The notes: generated by a model from the letters alone, not told the origin. 14,351 nucleotides of DNA from Oligoflexales bacterium (GCA_015232735.1 JADFZC010000023.1:1-14351); one strand, 5' to 3'; counted from the first letter of the stretch, positions 1 to 7,206 are shown. Translations and numbers: made by a program.

Positions 1-271
1 ACAAAAAATGGGTTGAATAAACTGGCTTTATACGCATATTGATTGGTTTTCTTCATAAGCATGGAAAAATTTGGCTGAAAGCAGTCAATTGTGATATTCT
101 ATCTGAAGAGATATCCGTATTTGAAAAACTGATTCCGGACAAGCTTTGTTTTGCTTTGCCGATCTTACAGTAAACTGCCAGCTATTAGGTTTAATATTCA
201 AAACATTTGTAAGGCTAATTTAGAACCATCCCTTGCAAGTGGAGTTAACTAAATAGAAAAGGAGACCTCAA
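1..271. other. Pilin upstream region, no gene seen
   Basis: AT-rich leader region before the pilin gene. No convincing reading frame, tRNA or terminator is visible. The only clear signal is the ribosome-binding site AAAAGGAGA at 257-265, seven bases before the pilin ATG. Pilin genes are often sigma-54 dependent, but no -24/-12 site with correct spacing was found. Confidence 0.6.
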
Positions 272-766
272 ATGAAGACAAAACAATTTTTGAAGATAAA
301 AAATTCAAAGGGTTTCAGTTTGGTCGAGTTGATGATTGTTGTCGGCATCATCGGCATACTCGCGACAATCGCCGTGCCAAAATTCAAAAACTTCCAGGGA
401 AAGGCACGCATGGCTGAGGCAAAAAACATGCTGCAGCAGATTTTCACTCTTGAAGAATCATATTATGCTGACAACGGGACTTATGTAGGGATGGCAACTT
501 CCTATGGAAATGGCGCCGGCAGCAACTGCTTAGCACCTGCTGAAGCAAAACTCCTGGGATTTGAAATCGCACCGTGCGGCACAAAAACTCCCAGATTCGC
601 CTACACAATATCGATGCCGAACGCAGCGGAGTTTACAGCTACTGCAGTAACGGGTACAGGAGCAAACAATCTGGTTTGTCCGGGTCTTGCAAGTACAATT
701 CAATATACAATAGACCAGACAAAGTATTTACAAAGCAACCCGCTTGTACCAACCTGTACACCGTAG
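272..766 (+). CDS. Type IV prepilin, N-methylated pilin family
   Basis: Structural subunit (major or minor) of a type IV pilus or related type II secretion pseudopilus, assembled in the inner membrane after cleavage by prepilin peptidase. The protein has 164 residues. The leader is positive and ends in Gly14. Cleavage before Phe15 would give a mature N-terminus with the conserved Glu at mature position 5 (E19), then the hydrophobic assembly helix at about 15-37 (FSLVELMIVVGIIGILATIA). The C-terminal globular part has four cysteines (86, 102, 136, 162), which could form two disulfides including a C-terminal D-loop. The leader, 14 residues, is longer than the usual 5-8 of type IVa pilins. The start is fixed by AAAAGGAGA just upstream. 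No pilus assembly genes are in the window, so major pilin versus pseudopilin cannot be decided. Its stop lies only 18 bases from the 3' end of the oppositely oriented tRNA gene. Confidence 0.9.
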   Translation: MKTKQFLKIKNSKGFSLVELMIVVGIIGILATIAVPKFKNFQGKARMAEAKNMLQQIFTLEESYYADNGTYVGMATSYGNGAGSNCLAPAEAKLLGFEIAPCGTKTPRFAYTISMPNAAEFTATAVTGTGANNLVCPGLASTIQYTIDQTKYLQSNPLVPTCTP

Positions 767-784
767 AACATAGAAGAGGGGGAA

Positions 785-858
785 CGATCCCGGAGCGACT
801 CGAACGCCCGACCCACAGATTAGAAATCTGTTGCTCTATCCACCTGAGCTACGGGACC
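785..858 (-). tRNA. tRNA-Arg (anticodon TCT)
   Basis: The reverse complement folds into a full 74-nt cloverleaf. The acceptor stem is GGTCCCG with CGGGATC (one G-T pair). The D arm is GCTC/GAGC with A20-type loop bases. The anticodon stem is ACAGA/TCTGT with loop TTTCTAA, so the anticodon is TCT and reads AGA. The T arm is GGGCG-TTCGAGT-CGCTC, and the discriminator base is G. CCA is not encoded (GTTCC follows), so the CCA-adding enzyme is needed. No integrase or duplicated tRNA end is nearby, so this is not an obvious island attachment site. Confidence 0.96.
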
Positions 859-886
859 CCAAGGAAATCTCAGCTTTGAGAGTGAT

Positions 887-915
887 CTTTTACCTTGATT
901 GTCCGTTTTCCGCAA
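887..915 (-). promoter_or_regulatory. Candidate sigma-70 promoter for tRNA-Arg
   Basis: On the minus strand, TTGCGG (910-915) and TAAAAG (887-892) are separated by exactly 17 bases. Transcription would start near 880, about 22 bases before the tRNA 5' end. The hexamers match consensus only moderately, so this is a candidate. Confidence 0.4.
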
Positions 916-972
916 GAAAATATGTTGAAAAAGGTTCCCTGTCCAATCATTAATTTAAACAGTCTTAATAGG

Positions 973-1539
973 CTATTTTTTTTGATTTTTTGTTAAAAGA
1001 GTCCAATATCCGGAAGTCTCGGCATGACCTTGGGCAAGCTCCCTGCCAAAATCCGAAAAAGTCTGTCCTCCGATTTGATATATCGCCGCCAAAATCTGAA
1101 ACTGAATAAATAACGGCTTTCCGTTCCTTATATTCTTTTCATTCCCATAAGTCCTCGAAAGAAGCTCTATGATCTGTCTGTTTCCACTACCTTCAAATCT
1201 GTCTCCAAGACGCCTGACAGCCTCAGCCCTTACCACAACAGCCTTATCCATAAGACCATCCTTCAGAATCCTGCGGCAATAATCCCGATTGCTGTAGGTG
1301 CACGATCTTATCCAGCCGATTCGCCATTGCCAAGCCCAATCGCCAAGCGTATCACCTAAAGACCCATGATAACTCCAGAGAGCTTCCCTCTCAGCCTCTG
1401 ACAGACCGTTGAAATACAGCCAGTCACCTTTTAAAGGCTCATCCGATATTTTAAAAACCTCCATCCCAGATGGTTCTGAATAGGCTCTTCCTATTGAAAT
1501 AAAAAAGGAAAATACCATAATAATCCAAAAATATTTCAT
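973..1539 (-). CDS. Small secreted protein with HEAT-like helices
   Basis: Not a recognised family member. The 188-residue protein begins with a Sec-type signal peptide (short basic start, hydrophobic run at about 4-17, likely cleavage near residues 20-22, AYS-EP), so it is probably periplasmic. Mature residues about 90-156 contain helical pairs with a HEAT-repeat look (VVVRAEAVRRLGDRF, then a second helix around LAAIYQIGG), suggesting a small protein-binding scaffold. Two cysteines (80, 88) may form a disulfide. The start is the ATG at 1539, chosen because GGAGA sits seven bases upstream and because it places the signal peptide at the N-terminus. The frame is open for 42 more codons upstream, but that part is AT-rich and not protein-like. 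Monocistronic, divergent from the PilZ gene. Confidence 0.65.
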   Translation of the reverse strand: MKYFWIIMVFSFFISIGRAYSEPSGMEVFKISDEPLKGDWLYFNGLSEAEREALWSYHGSLGDTLGDWAWQWRIGWIRSCTYSNRDYCRRILKDGLMDKAVVVRAEAVRRLGDRFEGSGNRQIIELLSRTYGNEKNIRNGKPLFIQFQILAAIYQIGGQTFSDFGRELAQGHAETSGYWTLLTKNQKK

Positions 1540-1581
1540 TTTTATGTCTCCAGAAAAATATTTTAGTAAATATTTGATATT

Positions 1582-1587
1582 ATTATA
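1582..1587 (-). promoter_or_regulatory. Possible -10 element for the secreted-protein gene
   Basis: A perfect TATAAT on the minus strand, 43 bases upstream of the ATG at 1539. No good -35 hexamer lies at 16-18 bases (the nearest TTGAAA is only 14 away), and the region is very AT-rich, so chance occurrence is possible. Confidence 0.3.
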
Positions 1588-1729
1588 TAAATAAAAATTT
1601 TTTTCAAATTCCCTAAAGATTTTTAGTCTCGAGCCGAATGTTAGCGTGAATGGGTTGTAGCCCATGATTATTGTGAAATCGTGTCATATTTATTTTTTTT
1701 TAAACAAAACGCATCCGAGGAGCAAAACC

Positions 1730-2299
1730 ATGAGCGATGAACAAGTATGGTACCTCTATCAAAACGAAAAGCAGATCGGCCCCTTCGATACCCAGCAGGT
1801 ATTGCAATTAATCACTAATAAAATGATCTCTCAAGACAGCTATATTTTCAAGGTGGGATGGAAAGATTGGCGGCCTATCGAGGAAGGGTATGAGGAACTT
1901 GGCGTAGATCCGGCAATCGCAAAACCAATCGACCAGGTGTCACTCCAGAAAAAAAGGGACAAGGCACCAAGAGCATCCATCTCCGGTCGTGTTGTTGTCC
2001 ATAACAATAATCAATTGGCTATTGGGAAGGGAGTGAACATTTCAGCAACGGGAATTTTTATTGAAACTGCCGAGAATCTTTTTACCGTTGGAGAACACCT
2101 GAAACTTTCAGTCAGATGTGATGGGATCAACAAGGCCTTTAACGCAATTGCAAAAGTAATAAGGTTCAACACTGACGACAGATATCCAATCGGATATGGA
2201 CTGAGCTTTGAAAACCTTGAAGAGGAGATAAAATCGGAGATTTCAAATTTGGTTGGAAAACAGGAAAACAAAAAGCGAAGCGCAAATTCCAAAGACTGA
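1730..2299 (+). CDS. GYF-domain/PilZ-domain fusion protein
   Basis: A 189-residue cytoplasmic protein with two modules. Residues 5-52 form a GYF_2-type domain (WYLYQNEKQIGPF, then VGWKDWRPIEE), a small aromatic domain for binding partners. Residues about 75-176 form a PilZ domain, the usual receptor for cyclic di-GMP. The second half of the PilZ binding signature, (D/N)xSxxG, is present as NISATG at 103-108. The first half, RxxxR, is irregular: arginines are at 76 and 81, one residue too far apart. Ligand binding is therefore uncertain. The start is the ATG at 1730, preceded by CGAGGAG with seven-base spacing; the frame is open upstream to 1664, but the domain begins only after 1730. The protein probably regulates motility or surface structures. 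The pilin lies on the same strand about 1 kb upstream, which is suggestive but not proof of a link. Confidence 0.87.
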   Translation: MSDEQVWYLYQNEKQIGPFDTQQVLQLITNKMISQDSYIFKVGWKDWRPIEEGYEELGVDPAIAKPIDQVSLQKKRDKAPRASISGRVVVHNNNQLAIGKGVNISATGIFIETAENLFTVGEHLKLSVRCDGINKAFNAIAKVIRFNTDDRYPIGYGLSFENLEEEIKSEISNLVGKQENKKRSANSKD

Positions 2300-2401
2300 A
2301 AAGACAAAAGGCGGATTTGGCCACATGCAATTTGAATATTTCGCAGTTACTTAAGTTCATCGCTTTTTTGACGGATTTTTCCTAAATAATGAGGGAAACT
2401 T

Positions 2402-3592
2402 ATGGATCATTTTGCCAATATTCCAGCCAACTGGAAATCTATTACCTCGGTTGATGAGGCCAAAATACTCATCGACGTTGGAATGATATTGAAATGGAGA
2501 GAAATGACTTATATCCGAAAACAATTCGGTATAGAGGATCAAAAGGAAATCATAAGACACTTTGCTCTGAGATTGTCTGAAAGACTGGAACATCGTCTAT
2601 CGGAAGAAATACTTGTTGAGAGCATTCTGACCCTTCTTGCAAATTCATCAGTGGATGATTTGCTAGGAGAATTCCTAAGTGAGATCCTGGCTCAACCCAA
2701 CTATGTCGCCATTTCGCTTGAACTTGTCCAAATAGCCGTAGCAATCGATACATCTCTTTTGGAACATGGCGAAGATATCGCTGCAATGGGAGTCGCTGTG
2801 GTTTGCGAACTGGGCCTGTTTCTTAACCAGCTATACCAATCAAATGAAGAAGACTTCAAGGACGCCGACAAGCTATTGACCCAGATATCAACCTATCTGC
2901 TTTCCGTAAGCAACAGCAGCAACAGCTGCATACGGTTAAGTCTTATGAACTACTTTGGCAGAATAGAGCCTGCTGCAAAAAAACAGGGTCTCAACCGAAT
3001 AATGGGAAGATTTGGATACACTGTTCTTGAACAGCTCTTTACAATGCTCTTCAATAAAAAAACGGAAGCCGTTTCCTTGCAATACCTTCTTGAAAATACA
3101 CCGTATATTTTGGAAGGGGACAATCATTGCCAAAAAATTATTCATGAAACATGGAAATTTTACCTTCTTAAAAAACCAGAACGATTTATTCTTTACATAT
3201 GTACACAGGCAGATTTTCTTAACAGCCTGAATAATACAAGATATGAACATGCCAAGATGATATTTCTTCAACACCTTCATGTATTGTTAAGGGTCCTGTC
3301 AGAAATCAACCACAAAGGTCTTTCTCAGGAAATTATTACGATAATGCTAAAAATAGAATCTTCAAGACATAAAGACCAAATTATCAATGAGATCCTGACG
3401 GACAAAGTCATACGAACATATCTTAAGGACATAATTGTCAAAATGAAAAATGGTTCAAAAATATCTGATACAGATCAATCTGTTAAAGCAAGCAAGAGGG
3501 GAAGAAAACCGAGTTTTTCAAGAGTTGAGGATTGCAAGACAATCCATCAGATAGCCTTCCTGGGGCAACAGCATATCGCCCGCGCATCTTAA
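2402..3592 (+). CDS. Hypothetical helical protein with AT-hook-like tail
   Basis: I do not recognise this 396-residue protein. It is predicted to be almost wholly alpha-helical and soluble, with leucine-rich amphipathic segments through residues 15-350, and no signal peptide or long membrane segment. Near the C-terminus a basic, flexible stretch (residues 350-375) contains KRGRKP at 365-370, which resembles an AT-hook, the minor-groove DNA-binding motif with a G-R-P/K core. DNA binding is an inference from this one motif. The ATG at 2402 is preceded by GAGGGA at suitable distance. It follows the PilZ gene by 102 bases on the same strand with no strong terminator between, so the two may be cotranscribed. 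Confidence 0.8.
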   Translation: MDHFANIPANWKSITSVDEAKILIDVGMILKWREMTYIRKQFGIEDQKEIIRHFALRLSERLEHRLSEEILVESILTLLANSSVDDLLGEFLSEILAQPNYVAISLELVQIAVAIDTSLLEHGEDIAAMGVAVVCELGLFLNQLYQSNEEDFKDADKLLTQISTYLLSVSNSSNSCIRLSLMNYFGRIEPAAKKQGLNRIMGRFGYTVLEQLFTMLFNKKTEAVSLQYLLENTPYILEGDNHCQKIIHETWKFYLLKKPERFILYICTQADFLNSLNNTRYEHAKMIFLQHLHVLLRVLSEINHKGLSQEIITIMLKIESSRHKDQIINEILTDKVIRTYLKDIIVKMKNGSKISDTDQSVKASKRGRKPSFSRVEDCKTIHQIAFLGQQHIARAS

Positions 3593-3691
3593 ATGACATA
3601 TGTCAACGCACCTAACCGAACTGTTTTTGTCGTAATAGGTTTTTCAGTTGTGGGATATTCTATGCAGTAGTAGGCCCGACAGGATAAATTT

Positions 3692-3713
3692 TTACCTAAG
3701 GTAAGGATTTTTT
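3692..3713 (+). terminator. Weak candidate terminator
   Basis: A 13-base near-perfect palindrome, TTACCTAAGGTAA (3692-3704), is followed after three bases by six T. It lies between the convergent 396-residue-protein and lipoprotein genes, about 100 bases after the former. The stem is short and the loop tiny, so an active terminator is uncertain. Confidence 0.28.
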
Positions 3714-3721
3714 GGGAAAAA

Positions 3722-4222
3722 CTACTTAGTAACAACCTCAGCATTCTGCAGCGGGAAATCAATCTCTGTTTTCTTGCCTACTACATCGCGTATGTACCAC
3801 TTTTTCTTGTCCTTGATGACCGAAACAGTGTTCTCTGTTGAAATTTTGGGTGCTTTTTCCGGTGTCAGTTCCCTGCTGTCGCCAAGGTTCAAATAAACAA
3901 GTTCAAAAGTTATCTCCGTCTCCCTTGGGGTACGGTCTCTTCTCTCCACGACGGAATAGGAAACAAGTTCATAATTCTTATCTATAAAAGCCTTCTTCAA
4001 GGTATCATCGGAAGCTTGAACTATTGCCGTATGCAAAGCTCCGGTAGTCAGTTCCAGAAGCATCTCTTTTTCAGACAAATCGGTCATATTCAAGGAAATG
4101 TCCAAATACGCTTCAACAACCTCCTCCGGGGTCATGTCAGACCTCCCGCTTCCACACATTTTTGTACAGCTCATTAAAAAAACTAAACAAATAGAAACAG
4201 ACAGTTTAATAGTATTTCGCAT
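3722..4222 (-). CDS. Small lipoprotein, NTF2-like/DUF4878-type
   Basis: A 166-residue envelope lipoprotein of unknown role. The N-terminus is a type II signal peptide with lipobox LMSC and lipidated Cys19. Residues about 30-150 look like a small alpha/beta domain of the DUF4878/NTF2-like kind: helix with TPEEVVEAYLDI, then strand-rich ELVSYSVVERR, EITFELVYLN, and a closing VSVIKDKKKWYIRDV. The family call is from pattern only. The chosen start is the ATG at 4222, eight bases after GGAG, which gives a proper lipoprotein signal. A GTG at 4282 would extend it by 20 residues and overlap the upstream stop as GTGA, but it has no ribosome-binding site and spoils the signal peptide. It is last in the rsmB cluster and probably cotranscribed with it. 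Confidence 0.78.
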   Translation of the reverse strand: MRNTIKLSVSICLVFLMSCTKMCGSGRSDMTPEEVVEAYLDISLNMTDLSEKEMLLELTTGALHTAIVQASDDTLKKAFIDKNYELVSYSVVERRDRTPRETEITFELVYLNLGDSRELTPEKAPKISTENTVSVIKDKKKWYIRDVVGKKTEIDFPLQNAEVVTK

Positions 4223-4278
4223 TAGTTTACTCCGCAATAGACTGTTAGTCAGTATTGAACCCCAAAAAACTGGGTCTT

Positions 4279-5160
4279 TCACGGCTTTTGGGCCGTTGAG
4301 TTCTTCGATTTTTGTTTTTCGTCCATCTGTATCTTGTCTTGAATTTGTTCACCTCTTAAGTTTGGTGCAGACTTCAGTTCATATTTTGGAACCTTTGGCA
4401 AACTCCGGGGAACTCCTTCCGGCGGCTTCCTTAAAGCTGATTTGGACACATCGTAATTATATACCCTTGAATCGCCACTATGTCCGGAAAATACATTTTC
4501 AACAGCCGGCTGTTTGGGATGTCCTGCCTGGGGCAACTCCCTTGGTTTAATATCTATAGAGCTGTCATATGCCTTCTGAAAACCATTATTAAAAGCCGCC
4601 GTTTCATAGGCAGATGCCAATTTAATCTCAAATGGTTTTCTCAAGCTCATAAAATTAAGCTCACAATTTATTCTGAAAAGCTTCTCATCAATTAAGATAC
4701 CACTTGGAGAAGAATATTCAAAACTATCTGGTTTCAAAAAAACAGAAATATTCTGCCCCTTCAAAAAACTCAACCTTGACATGTAATCGTTAACTTTTCT
4801 TCTGCCAAGCAATACTTTAACATCTATTTTACGATACTTTGCAAGATAAAGTGCAGAGGCAATTTCACCATCTGTAAGATAATCTGTTAAAATCCAAATC
4901 CTTGTCCTGGCATCTCCAAAAAGATTTATGACCTCCGATCTAAATTCTGAAAATGATTCAAATGACTTATCAAAAAGAATTTCTTCTTTTACCTCCTTTT
5001 GAAGTTCGGTGGCCTCACAAAAAGAAGCTTTAAACGGCACTGATAAGACAAAAATTAAAAAACATGTAAAAAAAGTCTTATATAATATTAATAAAAAAGA
5101 GTTATACCTCTTCAATGGCATCTCCATGAAAAAAATCTCCAAACCAAGAGACTTTCTCAC
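4279..5160 (-). CDS. Degenerate phospholipase-D-fold envelope protein
   Basis: A 293-residue exported or membrane-anchored protein. A hydrophobic segment at about 21-42, ending near ASFCEA (45-50), acts as signal peptide or anchor. Residues about 64-200 resemble one PLD-like domain: RTRIWILTDYLTDGEIASAL, VKVLLGRR, and a final ILIDEKLF. The catalytic HxKxxxxD motif is not intact. Only the aspartate (D158) remains and the His and Lys positions hold Ser151 and Ser153, so phosphodiester hydrolysis is unlikely. Residues 200-293 are a proline- and lysine-rich, probably disordered tail. The GTG at 5160 overlaps the rsmB stop (GTGA) and has GGAG seven bases upstream. An ATG at 5127 also has GGAG nine bases upstream and would give a more typical signal peptide, so the exact start is open. 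Translational coupling to rsmB is likely. Confidence 0.77.
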   Translation of the reverse strand: MRKSLGLEIFFMEMPLKRYNSFLLILYKTFFTCFLIFVLSVPFKASFCEATELQKEVKEEILFDKSFESFSEFRSEVINLFGDARTRIWILTDYLTDGEIASALYLAKYRKIDVKVLLGRRKVNDYMSRLSFLKGQNISVFLKPDSFEYSSPSGILIDEKLFRINCELNFMSLRKPFEIKLASAYETAAFNNGFQKAYDSSIDIKPRELPQAGHPKQPAVENVFSGHSGDSRVYNYDVSKSALRKPPEGVPRSLPKVPKYELKSAPNLRGEQIQDKIQMDEKQKSKNSTAQKP

Positions 5161-6551
5161 TTGGATTCTCCAATCCTCTTTTTCAATTTGAATATGAAAG
5201 AACCAAAGCCGTCCATTTCATCCTGATTCCCTGAATAAATCAAAAGGACATTTTTCCTTGTCACATACTTCTTATAATAATCAGGCAACCTCGATACTGG
5301 CGAAACAAGCTCAATATGCTCGCCATATTCTTTCAATAAATTTTTTACATGGTCTTCAGTTTCTTCAATCTCGAAGGAGCATACTGAAAATATGATCTCT
5401 CCTCCAACTTTTATCAGCTTTAGAGCATGTCTCAACATCTCACCCTGTTTACGGGCCATGGCTGAAATAATATCCTCTCTCTTTTGCCATTTCCCTTCCG
5501 GATGCCTCCTGAGTACCCCAAGGCCGCTGCAAGGCGCATCCAGCAAAATCTTGTCAAGCTTCTTCCTTGATTTCCAGTTTAAAAAATCTTCATGAACCCA
5601 TTCAACCTTGTCATGTCCAAGACGAGCCATCGTATCTTTTGCACGATTCATTTGACGTTCGTCCTGTTCAACAGCAATGAGAGTGATCTTTTCATCCCCA
5701 AGTTCATACAAATGGGAAAGCTTTCCGCCTGGCCCTGCACAGGCATCAAGAATGACCTCTCCTTCATTGGGAGATACTAAAAGCCCGATCAGCTGCGAGG
5801 CTTCATCCTGTATGGTATAATACCCCTTTCCAAAAAGTGAATCCTTTGAAATGTCCGGGTAGCTCTTCAGATGAAGAGCAGTTCTGAGATGTGTTTTATC
5901 ACTATGAATGCCCTCATCCTTAAGCAGTTTCTGCTGAAGGATGTAAATATCTGACAAATCAGTCTTCCTGAGATTGCTCCTGATTGAATATGGAGGAGGT
6001 TTATTGTTGGATGCCAACACCTGTTCAGTCTTGTCGAAATTGAAAACATTCAACCACCTTTTTACTATCCATTCAGGATGCGCATACTGAAGGGACAAAT
6101 ATTCAAGCGGCTTCTCTTTCTTGTCAGGCTTTTGAAAATATTTCGCCCTTCGGGCAATCTGCCTCAATATTCCATTTACAAAGGAACACGCACTTGCTTG
6201 ACCTTTTTTCCTCACATATTCAACACTCTCATTTACTGCTGCCCTGTCAGGAACACGGTCCATGTAATAAATCTGATAGGTACCCACAACAAGTGATGCT
6301 CTCACCTCTAAGGTAGTTTTATCTAGATTACGATTTGAAGTGTTCTGCAATATCCAATATATTTTTGAGTACCACCTCAGGCTTCCATATAATATTTCTT
6401 TTATGAAGCTTTTATCAATCTGCTTGATTTTTTTCTTATTTGCTTCGTAGGAATCTTCTAGTACATCTTCCGGCCGTTTTTTTTCTTCCATCACCGATAC
6501 AAACGCGTCATACGCTATTTCACGTGCAATTGACAAAGAGAGAAGTGCCAA
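5157..6551 (-). CDS. rsmB: 16S rRNA (cytosine-967-C5)-methyltransferase RsmB
   Basis: Methylates C967 (E. coli numbering) of 16S rRNA with S-adenosylmethionine during 30S assembly. It has 464 residues. Residues about 5-140 are the NusB-like RNA-binding domain. The C-terminal Rossmann methyltransferase domain shows motif I LDACAGPGGK (268-277), motif IV DAPCSG with Cys341, motif VI SVCSFE with Cys391, and the closing DGFGSFIFKL. Both family cysteines (nucleophile and product-release) are therefore present. The start is TTG at 6551, because AAAGGAGA lies just upstream (6-base spacing) and the NusB domain begins immediately after. No in-frame ATG is better placed. It heads a minus-strand cluster and overlaps the PLD-like gene by four bases. 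In many bacteria rsmB adjoins fmt and def; neither is seen here. Confidence 0.97.
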   Translation of the reverse strand: MALLSLSIAREIAYDAFVSVMEEKKRPEDVLEDSYEANKKKIKQIDKSFIKEILYGSLRWYSKIYWILQNTSNRNLDKTTLEVRASLVVGTYQIYYMDRVPDRAAVNESVEYVRKKGQASACSFVNGILRQIARRAKYFQKPDKKEKPLEYLSLQYAHPEWIVKRWLNVFNFDKTEQVLASNNKPPPYSIRSNLRKTDLSDIYILQQKLLKDEGIHSDKTHLRTALHLKSYPDISKDSLFGKGYYTIQDEASQLIGLLVSPNEGEVILDACAGPGGKLSHLYELGDEKITLIAVEQDERQMNRAKDTMARLGHDKVEWVHEDFLNWKSRKKLDKILLDAPCSGLGVLRRHPEGKWQKREDIISAMARKQGEMLRHALKLIKVGGEIIFSVCSFEIEETEDHVKNLLKEYGEHIELVSPVSRLPDYYKKYVTRKNVLLIYSGNQDEMDGFGSFIFKLKKRIGESK

Positions 6552-6631
6552 ACTGCGTCTCCTTTTATTTTATTTATTATTTCAATTTTCTCATATTTCA
6601 ATTTTAAACGCACTGTTATTGATATAATTAG

Positions 6632-6656
6632 TCGATGGCGCGAAATGCGCCATCGA
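6632..6656. repeat. Cap hairpin of the palindromic element
   Basis: A perfect 10-bp stem, TCGATGGCGC and GCGCCATCGA, closes a five-base loop GAAAT. No T-run follows on either strand, so it is not a standard intrinsic terminator. A related hairpin begins the second copy of the element (7673-7690). Confidence 0.9.
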
Positions 6657-6657
6657 T

Positions 6658-6874
6658 GTATCCTGGCAAGCAAAGCTTGCATAGGATCTATTGTAACATA
6701 CTGATATTTCGTGACAGTGCCCCAATCAACGTATCCTGGCAAGCAAAGCTTGCATAGGATCTATTGTAACATAGTGATATTTCGTAACAGTGCCCCAATC
6801 AACGTATCCTGGCAAGCGAAGCTTGCTTAGGATCTCTTATCTCTTATAACATGTTGATATTTTGTCACAGAGGC
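6658..6874. repeat. 73-bp tandem repeat, about three copies
   Basis: Unit 1 (6658-6730) and unit 2 (6731-6803) differ at only two positions. Unit 3 (6804 to about 6874) is diverged and carries a 7-bp CTCTTAT duplication. Each unit contains an imperfect hairpin: ATCCT-G-GCAAGC pairs with GCTTGC-AT-AGGAT around loop AAA. Confidence 0.92.
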
Positions 6875-6953
6875 CTAAAGGTGAAAGATCTGCCACAAAA
6901 TATCAACATGTTATAAGAGATCCAAAGCAAGCTTTGCTTTCATCGGATCATCG
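6804..6953. repeat. Large inverted repeat with 25-bp perfect arms
   Basis: The left arm core 6841-6865 and right arm core 6895-6919 are perfect reverse complements over 25 bases, with a 29-base loop (6866-6894). Outside the core, the arms stay similar for about 35 more bases; the AAGCTT-centred hairpins face each other and the left arm has an extra CTCTTAT. The left arm is also the third 73-bp tandem unit. Confidence 0.92.
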
Positions 6954-7093
6954 ACCCGAACTGACAATAAGCGCATTTTACACTATGAATCAACCAATTG
7001 TGACCAAAAGAAAAAAATCACACTTTTTTTAAATTTGCAACAAGATCGAACCTATTATCAATGAAGAAAAAAAGAAATAAAACACTTTAGAAA

Positions 7094-7206
7094 CTGTCTG
7101 AAAGCCCAGATCTCTCGGCCGGTCGTCGCCTAAAAAATCCTCATTTACCAACATGCAAACTCCGGTTTTCCTTCTCCTCGCGCCCCACCTCTGGACTTTC
7201 AGACAG
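7094..7206. mobile_element. MITE-like element with terminal inverted repeats
   Basis: A 113-bp segment bounded by perfect 11-bp inverted repeats, CTGTCTGAAAG (7094-7104) and CTTTCAGACAG (7196-7206), continuing inward with CCAG/CTGG after one mismatch. Its interior is GC-richer than its surroundings (CGGCCGGTCGTCG; CTCGCGCCCCACC). No transposase and no clear target duplication are seen. The short minus-strand frame through it is probably not a gene. Confidence 0.6.

Noticed and set aside
222..238. Sigma-54 promoter upstream of the pilin (TAGAAC ... TTGCA)
   Set aside because: The -24 GG is missing and the spacing is one base too long for a -24/-12 site.
785..858. tRNA-Arg as integration site of a genomic island
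   Set aside because: No integrase, no direct repeat of the tRNA 3' end and no phage or island genes are in the window.
574..879. 101-codon plus-strand reading frame
   Set aside because: It overlaps the pilin in another frame and runs through the tRNA gene; it has no protein-like features.
4279..4282. GTG at 4282 as lipoprotein start (GTGA coupling)
   Set aside because: No ribosome site precedes it and it would bury the lipoprotein signal; ATG at 4222 has both.
6658..6874. CRISPR-like array
   Set aside because: The units are contiguous 73-bp tandem repeats with no unique spacers, and no cas genes are present.
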